Shown: in pieces, positions 21,641 through 32,123 of the stretch
Position numbering within the stretch: the stretch's first letter is position 1
How the letters are laid out: the number at the start of each line of letters is the position of its first letter
From: Leuctra nigra
Taxonomy: Eukaryota; Arthropoda; Insecta; Plecoptera; Leuctridae
Assembly (NCBI GenBank): GCA_934045905.1
Contig: OW203766.1
Coordinates: 18,656,309-18,720,308, forward strand
Direction: 5' to 3'
Length of the DNA: 64,000 bases
Notes under the pieces: model-generated
What the model was told of the DNA's origin: nothing
Seen by the model: only the letters and a program-made list of their open reading frames with translations
Database searches by the model: none
Position numbers and translations under genes: made by a program

Positions 21641-21768
21641 CTGATTATTGCAGTGTGGGGAACAATCAGTGATTTAGCACTAAAAAAGCTGAGCGTTACA
21701 CTGAATATTGCAATGGGGTGAATATCCAGCAATGTTACTCTAATTATTGCAATGTGGGGAATAATCAG
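21641..21768 (+). repeat. Start-codon repeat array of OR gene D
   Basis: Three units. The first has GTG in place of ATG. The second has ATG-GGG-TGA (21713-21721). The third has ATG-TGG-GGA at 21752 and starts the receptor. The arms of unit 2 (CTGAATATT facing AATATCCAG) retain pairing except at one position. Confidence 0.7.
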
Positions 21769-22740
21769 GAAGAGTGTGGAAGAAAGGGACTTCACTGATC
21801 CCATCAAATATAGGAGATGTGTTTGGCTCAACAGACAAATACTTTCATACCTAGGTAAGTTCGGTACGAAGAACTAATGAAAACATAATATAAATGTTTG
21901 ATAATGTAACATCATATGTTGGTTTAATAGTTTTTCATTCAAGTGTACTTTGCAGGTCTCTGGCCAATGGATGAGAATGAGGCTAAAAGCAGCAAATGGC
22001 TGCGATGCTGACGCTATGTTTGGCCACGACTGCACATAGCACAGTGCTGCTACGGGGTATTCAGTCAACTCATCAACATCTACCTCTCCAGAAGCTCTAT
22101 GATTCACTCTTTAGGATACTTCGTTTCAATGTTATACATGTTGATGTCTGCCGTAAAAACATGGATTCTGATGACCGGGATTAAAGATTTTCAGCACATT
22201 GTCGAGTCCATGGAAAGATTACGGGAAAGCGAAAGACACAAAAGATCATCGAAGAAAATACTTGAGAAATATCAGAAGTTATCTCATCGATTTACTTACT
22301 ACAGCACTGTAGCAGTTACTTTAGTCACTATTGTTCAGATGCTGCAAATAGAAACCTCCACTTATTTCTCAAAGAAATTTGTGAACAGGTAGGTAACTGC
22401 ATCGATATTTAGAGAACAGATAATATTGTGATAATTGCATTTCTGTTTTATGTAAGTACATGATGTTGATTTCGTTTTGGATTTACATAAAACAAATAAG
22501 TATTATCTTCTCAGAAAAATAGATTTAGGTATAACAAAATTGGTAAAATAAATGTGCCGTGAACTTTAAACTAGAAGTTACATCATATCTAAAAAGTATA
22601 AAAACGGTTTGAGCTATCAAATTGATACTATACTATCTGGATCTAATCGCTTATGAAATATCAGAAATACTCTTCATAATCAAAATCTGACTAAAGGCGA
22701 ATTTTCCTACTCTAAAATATTCAGTGTATTTTTAATGAAA

Positions 22741-22919
22741 TAGACCGATTTAAAAATTATCTAGGTGGCTCTGCTTTTCAAAAAATTTCACATGCAGTTT
22801 GGTTTTCCATATATCTGTTGGTGTTTTTATCCATTGTTGCAATAGATTAATGGAAAACCAAACTGCATGTGAAATTTTTTGAAAAGCAGAACCACCTAGA
22901 TAATTTTTAAATCGGTCTA
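22741..22919. repeat. Foldback element with 70-base arms
   Basis: The arms begin TAGACCGATTTAAAAATTAT and end ATAATTTTTAAATCGGTCTA. They are nearly perfect reverse complements over about 70 bases, around a 40-base centre. Possibly a TA-flanked MITE. In intron 2 of gene D. Confidence 0.7.
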
Positions 22920-23454
22920 TACATTTCGCTCATAGAAATCTAATTTGGAACCACAGTGATTCTAGAAGTAATGTCCCAACTTGCTGGACTTACTTTTAAG
23001 ATCAGAACTTTGCTTTCAGGCTCTGGTTTCCGTACAACGTCTACGCATCACCAATGTTTGAACTAACACTCACCTCCATGTTCTTCTCTTTGTCGGCTGA
23101 TTTTCTAATGATAGTTCAATTTGATCTTCTGTTCTTTTCACTTTTAATTGAATTAATTGGGCTGTTCAAAATATTGCAATTCAGCCTGTCACATATGAAT
23201 ACAATTGCAATATGCATGGCTAGAGAGAACGCTAGGAAGAGAGTGCAAATTCCCGTTGATTCTACACTTCTTGACCATCTGCTTGGTTCTACCTACACAC
23301 ACGAATTGAGGTATTTACAGTTAAAGGTACACTCGACAATTCATAAAACGGTATTTAAAAGAAATGGATTGTCTGAAAAAAGTCTATGCTTACTCGTCAT
23401 CTACCTCTAGTAGGTGAGCTCTGATTTCATTGAATAACAAGGATGGATTGTCAA

Positions 23455-24101
23455 TAGGGATGGAGAAAATATCGATATATCGATATATATCGATATCAAA
23501 AAAATATTAAAATATCGATACCTGAATATATTGAATATCGATATATCGATACATTGAAATAGTGAACTATATATTGAAATATCGAAATATTGAAATATCG
23601 AAATATTGAAATATCGATAAATTGAAGCCTTACCGCATGATATAATTATGTTTTTAATTGAAGTTTATACCAACTATGCAAAATAGTTCATATTTGCAGT
23701 GCAGTGTTTACCAGATTTATGGACAATTTCTCAGATTATTATAATTTTCTTTCTTATCTAGCTAGTGACCCTATATTTTGGAACGGCTGTGTTATTTCCT
23801 TTTTTATTTTATTTTGAAATTCCTAGCAGTTTTAGGAGCAATTTAATACATTCATGCAATATATCAATATTTCCATTAATATACATCAAAATATATTATT
23901 GCCATATATCAATATTTCGATATATCGATATCAATATTTCAATATTTCGATATATCGATATTTCGATATTTCAATATATCGATAATTCAATATTTCGATA
24001 TTTCAATATATCGATATATCGAAGTATCGATATATCGATATATATCGATATATAAATGATATCGATAGTCGATATCAAAATCCAAGTTCGCTCCATCCCT
24101 A
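23455..24101. mobile_element. hAT-type MITE rich in ATATCG repeats, 8-base TSD
   Basis: Flanked by ATTGTCAA on both sides (23447-23454, 24102-24109). Ends are TAGGGATGGAG and CTCCATCCCTA. Inside each end are arrays of ATATCGAT-type motifs that are themselves palindromic. An 8-base TSD with a TAGGGATGG terminus fits hAT elements. No transposase remains. In intron 3 of gene D. Confidence 0.75.
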
Positions 24102-24990
24102 ATTGTCAATGCACACACCTGACCTGCAGTCAATCTGTTTCGTTCAAATACCGTTTTATGATTTGTTGGGTGTACATTATTGTGCCAATGGAAACATTTT
24201 CGAATGTCGGCGAGAGTATTACTGATACTCTTATTTGTTGTTCATACAAAGGGATGGAATGCTGTTAGCCTTGAAAGCAGTTAAACGCAGAGCTTTACCG
24301 ACACAAGAAGAGCTTGAAGCTGAGTTACACCGCCATATTGCCGCTTGCATTGACCATCATGTGGAATTGACCAGGTAAACTTACCACCACATCTAGTCTG
24401 CGAATGAGCTAGGTAACAAAAATTAGGTAACACAATTTACAGATTACATTGCATTTTGTCTAATATTTCCCAAGAATATTGCATATCACACATTTTAAAT
24501 TTATTTAAAAGGATGCCAAAAATGCTTCAAAATCGATTCTTTGTATAAAAAAAAAATCAAAAATGTGGATATATGAAAACAAATAGTTACAGATTATATA
24601 ACATTAGTCTAAAGTTTCCACAGAATATTGCATATCACACATTTTAAATTTCTTTGAAAAGAATGCCAAAATAGCTTCAAATTCGCTTCTTTTGTATCAA
24701 AAATTTAAAAATGTCCTGCGGGGCGAACTGGGGGGCAAGCCCCCAGGCCCCCTTGTAGCGACGCACTACCATTTCCTCACATTCATCGATCTCCGATAAT
24801 TTTGCCCCCCCCCCCCCCCCTCCCCCACTCAAAATAAAGTTCCTACGCGCCTGTGTATTTTCCAGACTGGCTCGGATCCTGGAGGATGCGGTCCAGCCGG
24901 CTTTCGTAGTCATGCTCTTATTGAACGCGTGCATCGGGATGGCCATGGTCCACATCACCATGGGGGTAAAACTAATCATATGGTCATATA

Positions 24991-25430
24991 CTAAGGAAAT
25001 CGCTCTGTGTAACGCTTTGATAAGCGAGCCGTCGTATTGCATGCAAATTGATACATTTGCATGTGCAAACCTTGGAAAGGTCAGAAAGGAAATACGTTAA
25101 AGCAGGGAAAAATTATCTGACATTATCATCAAGAAATTTGACAAAAAAATTCCAAACATGCATAACGAAAAACGCATAATGACGAAAAATGTCAATAACT
25201 TTTGAAATTAACTACAGATTAGTCTGAAAATTGACAAAAACACAATTCCAGTATAAATTTGAAAACATCAAATGATCGTGTTCAAAAACTATACACAAGA
25301 CCGCATAGATTACATTAGTATGTGTGCAAAATTTCATGTCGATTGGTTGAACGGTTTGACCTAGGCACTGCGACAAAAAAAACAAGAAGAGAGACAGTGT
25401 CAGAAGAGTGACGTGGCGACGCTCTCTATG
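24991..25430 (-). mobile_element. Helitron-like repeat copy (diverged)
   Basis: Reverse orientation. Plus-strand order is GGAAATCGCTCTGTGTAACG (decayed hairpin end), the family interior, then GACGTGGCGACGCTCTCTATG (decayed GAGCGAGCG start). In intron 5 of gene D. Confidence 0.5.
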
Positions 25431-26236
25431 TTTGATAAACATTATTGAGGGCTTGTTTTCAAATCGTAGCATGTCCATCAGGCACATTTATCTGTTAGAG
25501 GTGGAAAAATGCTTAGCAAGCAAACCTGATTCTCAATCTAGTGAAAATCACAAAACCAAAATGTAGAGTGGTCACAGGGCTCCAGCCATGGTGCCTAGAA
25601 TTCGCCGTAATTCATACAAATTCTAATGAAATAATACCTCAAACCAAAAAACCATTATATCTTACCGTATGCTCCAATTATATGTTCTTAATTGAAGTGT
25701 CAATTTAACTATCCCAAAATAATTCATATTTGTAGTGCAATGTTGCCAGATTTATGGTAAATTTCACACATTATACACATTTTCTTTTTTATTTGGCCGT
25801 TGACCCTATATTTTCAAACGGCAGTCTTATTCTAAAAATTATTATCTTTAATTTGAGACTATTTTCAATATTTTGTCATTTCTCTTGCGATTTTAGGAGC
25901 AATTTAAGACCAATATTACTGGACGATTTCAAGTCACTCTGTGTTATCTTATGGGGGAAAACAGATCTTCAATCAAGAATATCTAATTATATCATACGGT
26001 AAGGGGCAAATATGTTTTGCTAGTTAGCATGTAATATGGTTTCATTAATCTTTGGTGTGAATTACAACAAATTCTCAATCCTATGCCCTAACCCTGGAAC
26101 CCCCTTGATTACGTAAACATCTCTGTTCTGTATTATTGAACAAGTTACGATTTGAAATCAATATCATCAATTATATTAAAAATCAATCTGTTTGTAGCGC
26201 AAACCATCAACAACAGTATTTTAAACATCATTTGAT

Positions 26237-27142
26237 TGAGCGAGCGAAGCGAGCGTCTCCTTTTGGCTCTTTTGGCACGGACCTCTGTTTTTTTTTTGTT
26301 TGTTTGTTTTTTTTCTGTTACTGACGATATACAGGTCAGAGTTTTTCTTCGATCGAGCTGAAATTTTGCACACATGTACGTAACATTTCTGATTGTTGCA
26401 GACCCTAAATTTTTTGAAATCCATTGATTGGTTCAAATTTAAAAAAAATAACTTTTGATTGGTTGTCTCGATCAAATTGAAATTTTGACAAGTCTTTACC
26501 CCCAACATTGTACCCAATCAAACAAAGTTTCAGCCAAATCCTCCCATTGGTTAAAATTTAAACCCATCTTTCCTGTGTTTTTAGAAATTTAAACTAGAAC
26601 CGATTGAACGATCAACTTATAACTTCGCATGATGGTTGGGACCAACATTATCTTAATTTTTGACAATTTTCATACTAATCTGTGTTTAAATCCAAAAGTT
26701 ATTGACATTTTACGGACTTTTTGCGTGTTGGCTGTCAAATTCACGGCGACTTCGAATCTTCAGTTCAAGGCAAGGTAGTTATAGCAGAAACTTTCAAACG
26801 CATAATGAATCTGATAATGACCGTTCAACAGTCGATCTGATATTGTGTAGACACACTTATATCATATGAGTGGTCTCAGGTATATTTTTTGAAGGAGATC
26901 CTGTGATTTTTGAAAATTAACACGGAACCGTTCAATCATAAAGGTTCAATCGATCAACTTACAGCTTTGCATGGTTATTTAAACCAATATTTTAGGAATT
27001 TTTTGAGATTTGTATACAAATCTGTGGCGAAATTTTAGAATAATTGGCTTTTAATGACATTTTCGATAGACAGAATTTAGGTTCGAGGTGTTGCGCGTAT
27101 CCGTGCTCGCTCATCAACGCGTTACCCAGAGCGTTTTCCTAG
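26237..27142 (+). mobile_element. Helitron-like repeat copy
   Basis: Starts TGAGCGAGCGAAGCGAGCGT and ends AACGCG...GAGCGTTTTCCTAG followed by T. Both termini are clear. In intron 5 of gene D, 71 bases before exon 6. Confidence 0.6.
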
Positions 27143-27427
27143 TAATCAACTAATACTCTCTTCTTACAATTAGGGTTTTCGATTGATTGTTTGTTTGTTT
27201 GTATGTTTGTAAGGACTTTGACTACTCGCTGAAAAGTGCCATGTTATCATTGTCGATAGCCACTGTGGGAGAATTCTTCGTCTGCTGCTGGTTTTGTGAT
27301 CAACTTATTCAAGAGGTGAGAAGAACATTCCAATTGGGAAGCAAGAAAATTACTATAGAATGTTGGTCCCCACGGGCATTGTATATGTTACGCTTCTCGG
27401 TCAAACTGTTTCATTTTAAGTTTCAAC

Positions 27428-28620
27428 TAGAGATGGACCGATACCGATACCGGTACTCGCGATACCGCCGATATGGCAGTATCGGCGGTATCGGCGATAC
27501 TACTTCTTTCCCCCCTTACCGATACTTTTTTCAAAAATTTCCCGCTTAATGCTGTTTGTATTCTGATTGGCCGTCATCACGGACGGCCTTGGTTGAAGCC
27601 CAACCTCCTTGGCCTTGGTTCAGGTCCTGCTAGACCAATCAGAGACAAAGGATATTCAAGGGCAAGAGGGCGGCTGGCGTCTTGGCTATTTATTGTCTTT
27701 GGTCTTGGCAATAGTTCTGTCACACGGAAAGTTGTTGTGCATAATTTTGTCATTTGATTGTGTTTAATGTTTTGTTATTTGATTAAATAATTATGTCAAA
27801 CTCAAAACGCAAAAGAAGTGAAGTGTGGGATCACTTTAAAATTAAATCTACTGATGAGCAGTTTGCTGTGTGCAACTATTGCTCCAGAGAAGTCTCACGA
27901 GGCGTGTCGCGTGAGGGTAGTAAGTCCTACAACACCAGCAACCTTGCTAAGCACGTGAAGTCATGCCTCTCTTATAATAATCAAAATTTGGCAAGAAAAG
28001 ATAATTTGGAAGAAGATGTGGACAATGAAGGATTAGAAATTGACACTGTTGATTTGGAGAGTGAAACAACTTCCACTAATTTGCCTGTGATGCCGCATCA
28101 CACACCCATTCCACAACTGCCTGTTGGTCTCAATCTCACTAATCCAATGATTACTCCCAAGGCAAGACCTAGTACATCCTCTAGAAGTTTTTCGAGACCT
28201 GCTAACCAACCAACAATTGGAGCAATGGAAGCAATGGAAGCTATCCATTTCATTTATTATTATATATTTTATTGAGTTGTGACATGTGTTACATAATCAT
28301 TAATTTGAAAATCAAACAATTTGCGTTCAAACAATTGAATTGTAAAATTAAAAAAATTCAAGAATAAAAAATTAAAATAAAAAATTAAATTAAATAAAAA
28401 ATAAAATACTAGTCCATATTTTAATCATTCATTATCCTGCCATTTATTCAGTACCTATTCATAGTTTACTCTAGGGATGATTTACTAATAAATTAAACCT
28501 TTAAAAATCATTAATAACAGTCAACTAAAAATAGTATCGGTATCGGAAAAGTATTGGTATCGGTTGTTGGTATCGGCATCGGTATCGGTATCGGAAAAAT
28601 ATGGTATCGGTCCATCTCTA
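27428..28620 (+). mobile_element. hAT-type element with 8-base TSD and 18-base TIRs
   Basis: TSD GTTTCAAC at 27420-27427 and 28621-28628. Terminal inverted repeats TAGAGATGGACCGATACC are perfect over 18 bases. Inside both ends lie repeated CGATACC/GGTATCG hexamer-like units. It carries a BED-finger reading frame (27793-28275) but no catalytic hAT transposase domain. In intron 6 of gene D. Confidence 0.9.
27793..28275 (+). CDS. BED-type zinc finger fragment of a hAT transposase, 160 aa
   Basis: The product starts MSNSKRKRSEVWDHFKI and has W-D-H-F, C-x2-C (AVCNYC) and NLAKHVKSC spacing near residues 11-57, the order expected of a BED zinc finger. BED fingers bind DNA and stand at the N-terminus of many hAT transposases. 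The rest is low-complexity acidic and Ser/Pro-rich, then breaks off in a tail (IHFIYYYIFY) that looks like read-through into A/T-rich DNA. The DDE and dimerisation regions are missing, so it cannot transpose itself but could still bind element ends. It lies inside the TIRs of the 27428-28620 element and so is not a host gene in origin. The start is the first ATG in frame. Confidence 0.7.
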   Translation: MSNSKRKRSEVWDHFKIKSTDEQFAVCNYCSREVSRGVSREGSKSYNTSNLAKHVKSCLSYNNQNLARKDNLEEDVDNEGLEIDTVDLESETTSTNLPVMPHHTPIPQLPVGLNLTNPMITPKARPSTSSRSFSRPANQPTIGAMEAMEAIHFIYYYIFY

Positions 28621-28730
28621 GTTTCAACCAATCACATTATCTTGTTATACCTGTGACCGCTCATATGACATTAGTGTCTGTGCAAAATTTCATATTCATT
28701 TGTTTGTTTTTTGAAATTTCTCTTCACGCT

Positions 28731-29047
28731 AACAGAATTTTAAAAAATCAGATATTAACGACCCATTACAGCTTAATAGACTAAATATTGCACCCCAGTG
28801 GAGTACATTATGATCTATTTGGTACGGCCTCAAAGTGTTAAATACGTTATTTATGGTAAAAATAATCGTATTTAACACTTTGAGGTCGTACCAGAGGTCA
28901 TAAAATACTGCAGTTTGTGGCATTATTTAGTCTTTTAGTCTGTAATGGGTCGTTACTATCTGATTTTTTAAAATTCTGTTAGCGTGAAGAGAAATTTAAA
29001 AAAAACGTTTTAACGAACCTTTCCCGTTCGCTTACCCAGGCCTCTTA
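28731..29047. repeat. Foldback repeat, truncated copy of the 58618-59247 element
   Basis: Two arms (CTTCACGCTAACAGAATTTT... and its reverse complement near 28985) enclose the AAAGTGTTAAATACG centre. The right end CGTTCGCTTACCCAGGCCTC matches the terminus of the element at 58618-59247; the left end is missing. In intron 6 of gene D. Confidence 0.55.
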
Positions 29048-30776
29048 ATTTTAAGGGTATTGCCTCTAAAAAAAATACCACATGAATCCTACAGTGACAC
29101 TCTCTATACTAGCTTAATTAATCCATCTATGAAAAAATCGAAAATTAATATATTATAATAAATTATGAATAATTTACCTCAATTGTTGCAGAGTAATTTA
29201 GTGATGGAAGCTGTGTACAACGGTGACTGGCTTGATTATTCGTTGAGCATGAAGAAGAAAATAAATCTGATTCTTCAGCGAGGCTTTCATCCAATTGAAT
29301 TCAAAATATTGGACTGTTTTCCCATCGCACTAGAGGGATTTGCAGATGTAAGTGAACATTGCAGTTCATAGTAATAATGTCAGTTTCGTAATTGTGATCA
29401 GTATTCTGGAAATCACGAAAATTAGTGTTGTTTGAATTTTCAAATATATTATCTTTGATATCATCATCATTATCTTCATATCTTTATTCATTTGTATGAT
29501 TCATATCTTTATTCATCTTGATGATTCCTAGATTTTATGTTTAAGTGATCAAAAATATTTTAGAGGCGGGATTGTAGCCATTATTTTGCATCATTTTATA
29601 AAACGTCCTGCATATTTTCATTTACAAAAAAATTCTCAAGTATTTGTTTTCTATTGTTTACTGTTTTCTGCATAAGTTTTCGACGCCAGCACAGTTTACT
29701 TATTGGTTTTAAAATATGCTTGACTTGATTGCATTCCCACAGGTACTGGAAAATGCGTGGAATAACTACAAAGTGTTCGCTTCTCTGATTTCCAAGCAGA
29801 AATAACTCTGAAAAAAACTTTATTACTTATAATTCATTGTTCTCTGTAGACATGCACTGAATTACTCTTCCTTCATTTCACAATTATCACCTAGCATATA
29901 TCGCTATTTCTAAATATTACCAGATTATTATCTTGTATCCAGAATCCAGGATTATCACACTAGTTGCAGGCAATGAAAACTTAGACTATTTCAATTTGTA
30001 TAATGCAATATTGAATATAAAGATATTCAATATTCTCATTCTCATTAGATATTCTCATGTGATATTGAATAGATGTAATGACAATAAAATATGTATTTTA
30101 GTATATAATTAGCTTTCAGTAGACAAACTGATTACTGATTTCGCTCATTACTGAGGTTTAATTCAACAGAAATTCAGTTTAGAATACAACATTCATATTT
30201 CTTTTAATAATTGGCTAAATTTCATATTCTTTTCAGTGAATGCTCATAAATATAGCAATTAAAATGTGAACAGTACCTTAACTTCCTATCCAAGGAGTAA
30301 TAAACATTGCATCCACAATACATTTCATAGAAATATAATATAGAATTTTTTTTTTATTAAATGACGAATGCGTGCATAAATACAAACTAGTCGAAATGCA
30401 TAAATCATTTGAATTATTGAAATAGTCATTAACAATGATTACCAACCTTGTTATTGAGCTACCATGTGGGCTCTTAAAAAATGTATTATATTGATTTTTT
30501 AGTTTTCCAGAAAATATCATTCATTCTTCATAATATTGTTACGACATCGTTTTAAAATGATTTCAGCATATTATGTCTTGTCGACAATAGTAGACACGCA
30601 ATTTATTTCTGTCATTCGACTCACTGTCCGCCATTTTATATTTTATTGTGCGCACCAACTTTCTTAGGGGAAGACCTAACATATTTATAACAAGTACTAT
30701 TCAAAACAAGAGTATAATTAAAATGCGTTTATATGTAAATTAATTGGAATCAGTTCTTGAAGAGCAGAGCGTTACA

Positions 30777-30865
30777 CTGATCATTGCAATGGGGTGAATA
30801 ACCAGGGAGTGAGCGTTCAAAGAGCTGAGTGTAACCCTGATTATTGAAATGTGGGGAATAATCAG
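30777..30865 (+). repeat. Start-codon repeat array of OR gene E
   Basis: Two units. ATG-GGG-TGA at 30789-30797 sits in a CTGATCATT...AATAACCAG setting. ATG-TGG-GGA at 30849 (CTGATTATT...AATAATCAG) starts the receptor. Spacing is 60 bases. Confidence 0.7.
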
Positions 30866-32088
30866 GAAGAGTGTGGAAGAACGGGACTTCACTGATCCCA
30901 TCAAATACAGGAGATGTGTGTGGACCAACAGACAAATACTGTCGTTTTTAGGTGCGTAGAGAATATTAATTTAATATTATAGTATTATAGTATTATATGA
31001 AGTTCGCCAAGCATTCAACAATGAGTAAAGCTTGATTTAATTCCCTACTATAGAGAAAATAAAAACGTTCTGTCACGTTAGCTTCATGTTATAACAACCC
31101 CATAAAAAACACTCCGTGTAAAAATACCAGCCAAGTCTCTTCAATTAAAAAAAAATAGAAGACATCTAAAAATTCAGCACTGAAAAGTAGTGATATCAAA
31201 AAATTGGCCAAGTCAAAACTTTTCAAAAAATACTTGGCGCATCGTGCATATAAATAGCATTGAAGTAGGCAGGAAATGAAATGTACTCATCTACACATGT
31301 CCTAAAAAAAACGATGCGCCAAGTATTTTTTGAAAAGTTTTGACTTGGCCAATTTTTTGATATCACTACTTTTCAGTGCTGAATTTTTAGATGTCTTCTA
31401 TTTTTTTTTAATTGAAGGGACTTGGCTGGTATTTTTACACGGAGTGTTTTTTATGGGGATATCACTCCTTTTTTCAGTTTATTATTACAACTTGTAACAT
31501 ATTGTGGCACCAAAGATTATAATTCTTTTAAAAAATAAGATTTTGTGATTTGGTTGCTAAGAAAAGTTGTGCTTGTTACTGTGTTAATGCTATAAATAAT
31601 ATGTTACAAAGTATAGCAAAAGTTTCGTTCCAATCGGTCCAGCCGTTCTCGAGTTACGGCATCACTTCCGGTTTTCAAAATGGCGGTTGACATCACTGCC
31701 ACCTAAAATGTGTATCTATAAATGTTATGTAACATTATAAGCCTTCTGAATATGTAGTTATTGATATAAGAGATGATTTTAGTCAGATTTGTCATTTTTA
31801 TGACGTCATTTCCGGTTTAGGTTATAGAACATTTCTTCTTTCACTATTGGTATTCCTTATAGATGACCTTCTAAATCGAATGGCGCTAATTTCGTTCTAA
31901 TCGGTCCAGCCGTTTTTGATCTATGACGTCACTTCCGGTTTAAAAATGGCGGCACAAAAAATTTATAAGAACAAAGGTATCATCAGACGCCAAAAGTGCA
32001 CATGTGGTAAAATTTTCATATCGATCGGTTCAGCCGTTTAGGCTGTGGCGGTGATAGCAACGTTTCCTGATATCTGAATCTGAATCTG

Positions 32089-32123
<35 letters not shown>

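Larger units (their letters stand above)
21752..29805 (+). pseudogene. Odorant receptor D (7tm_6), Trp-to-stop in exon 2
   Basis: Exons are 21752-21854, 21956-22388, 23020-23310, 24252-24374, 24866-24965, 27214-27315, 29192-29347 and 29743-29805 (TAA). All junctions and phases match gene C, and coding length would give 456 aa. TGA at 22009-22011 (codon 53) replaces the TGG found at this place in B, C and E, just before membrane segment 1. The rest is open, including MFELTLTSMFFSLSADF, AFVVMLLLNACIGMAMVHI, CCWFCDQLIQE and NNYKVFASLISKQK. One nonsense change in an otherwise clean gene suggests a very young pseudogene, a segregating null allele, stop readthrough or a base error. Introns are the longest of the array and hold two hAT elements, a Helitron-like pair and a foldback. 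Confidence 0.75.

Noticed and set aside
21996..22184. Small + strand frame in gene D exon 2
   Set aside because: It is a shifted frame of the receptor exon. The true frame has a stop at 22009-22011 and continues to 22388.
24677..25042. - strand frame with a poly-Gly run
   Set aside because: The Gly run is a 16-base C run; the frame lies over exon 5 of gene D on the opposite strand.
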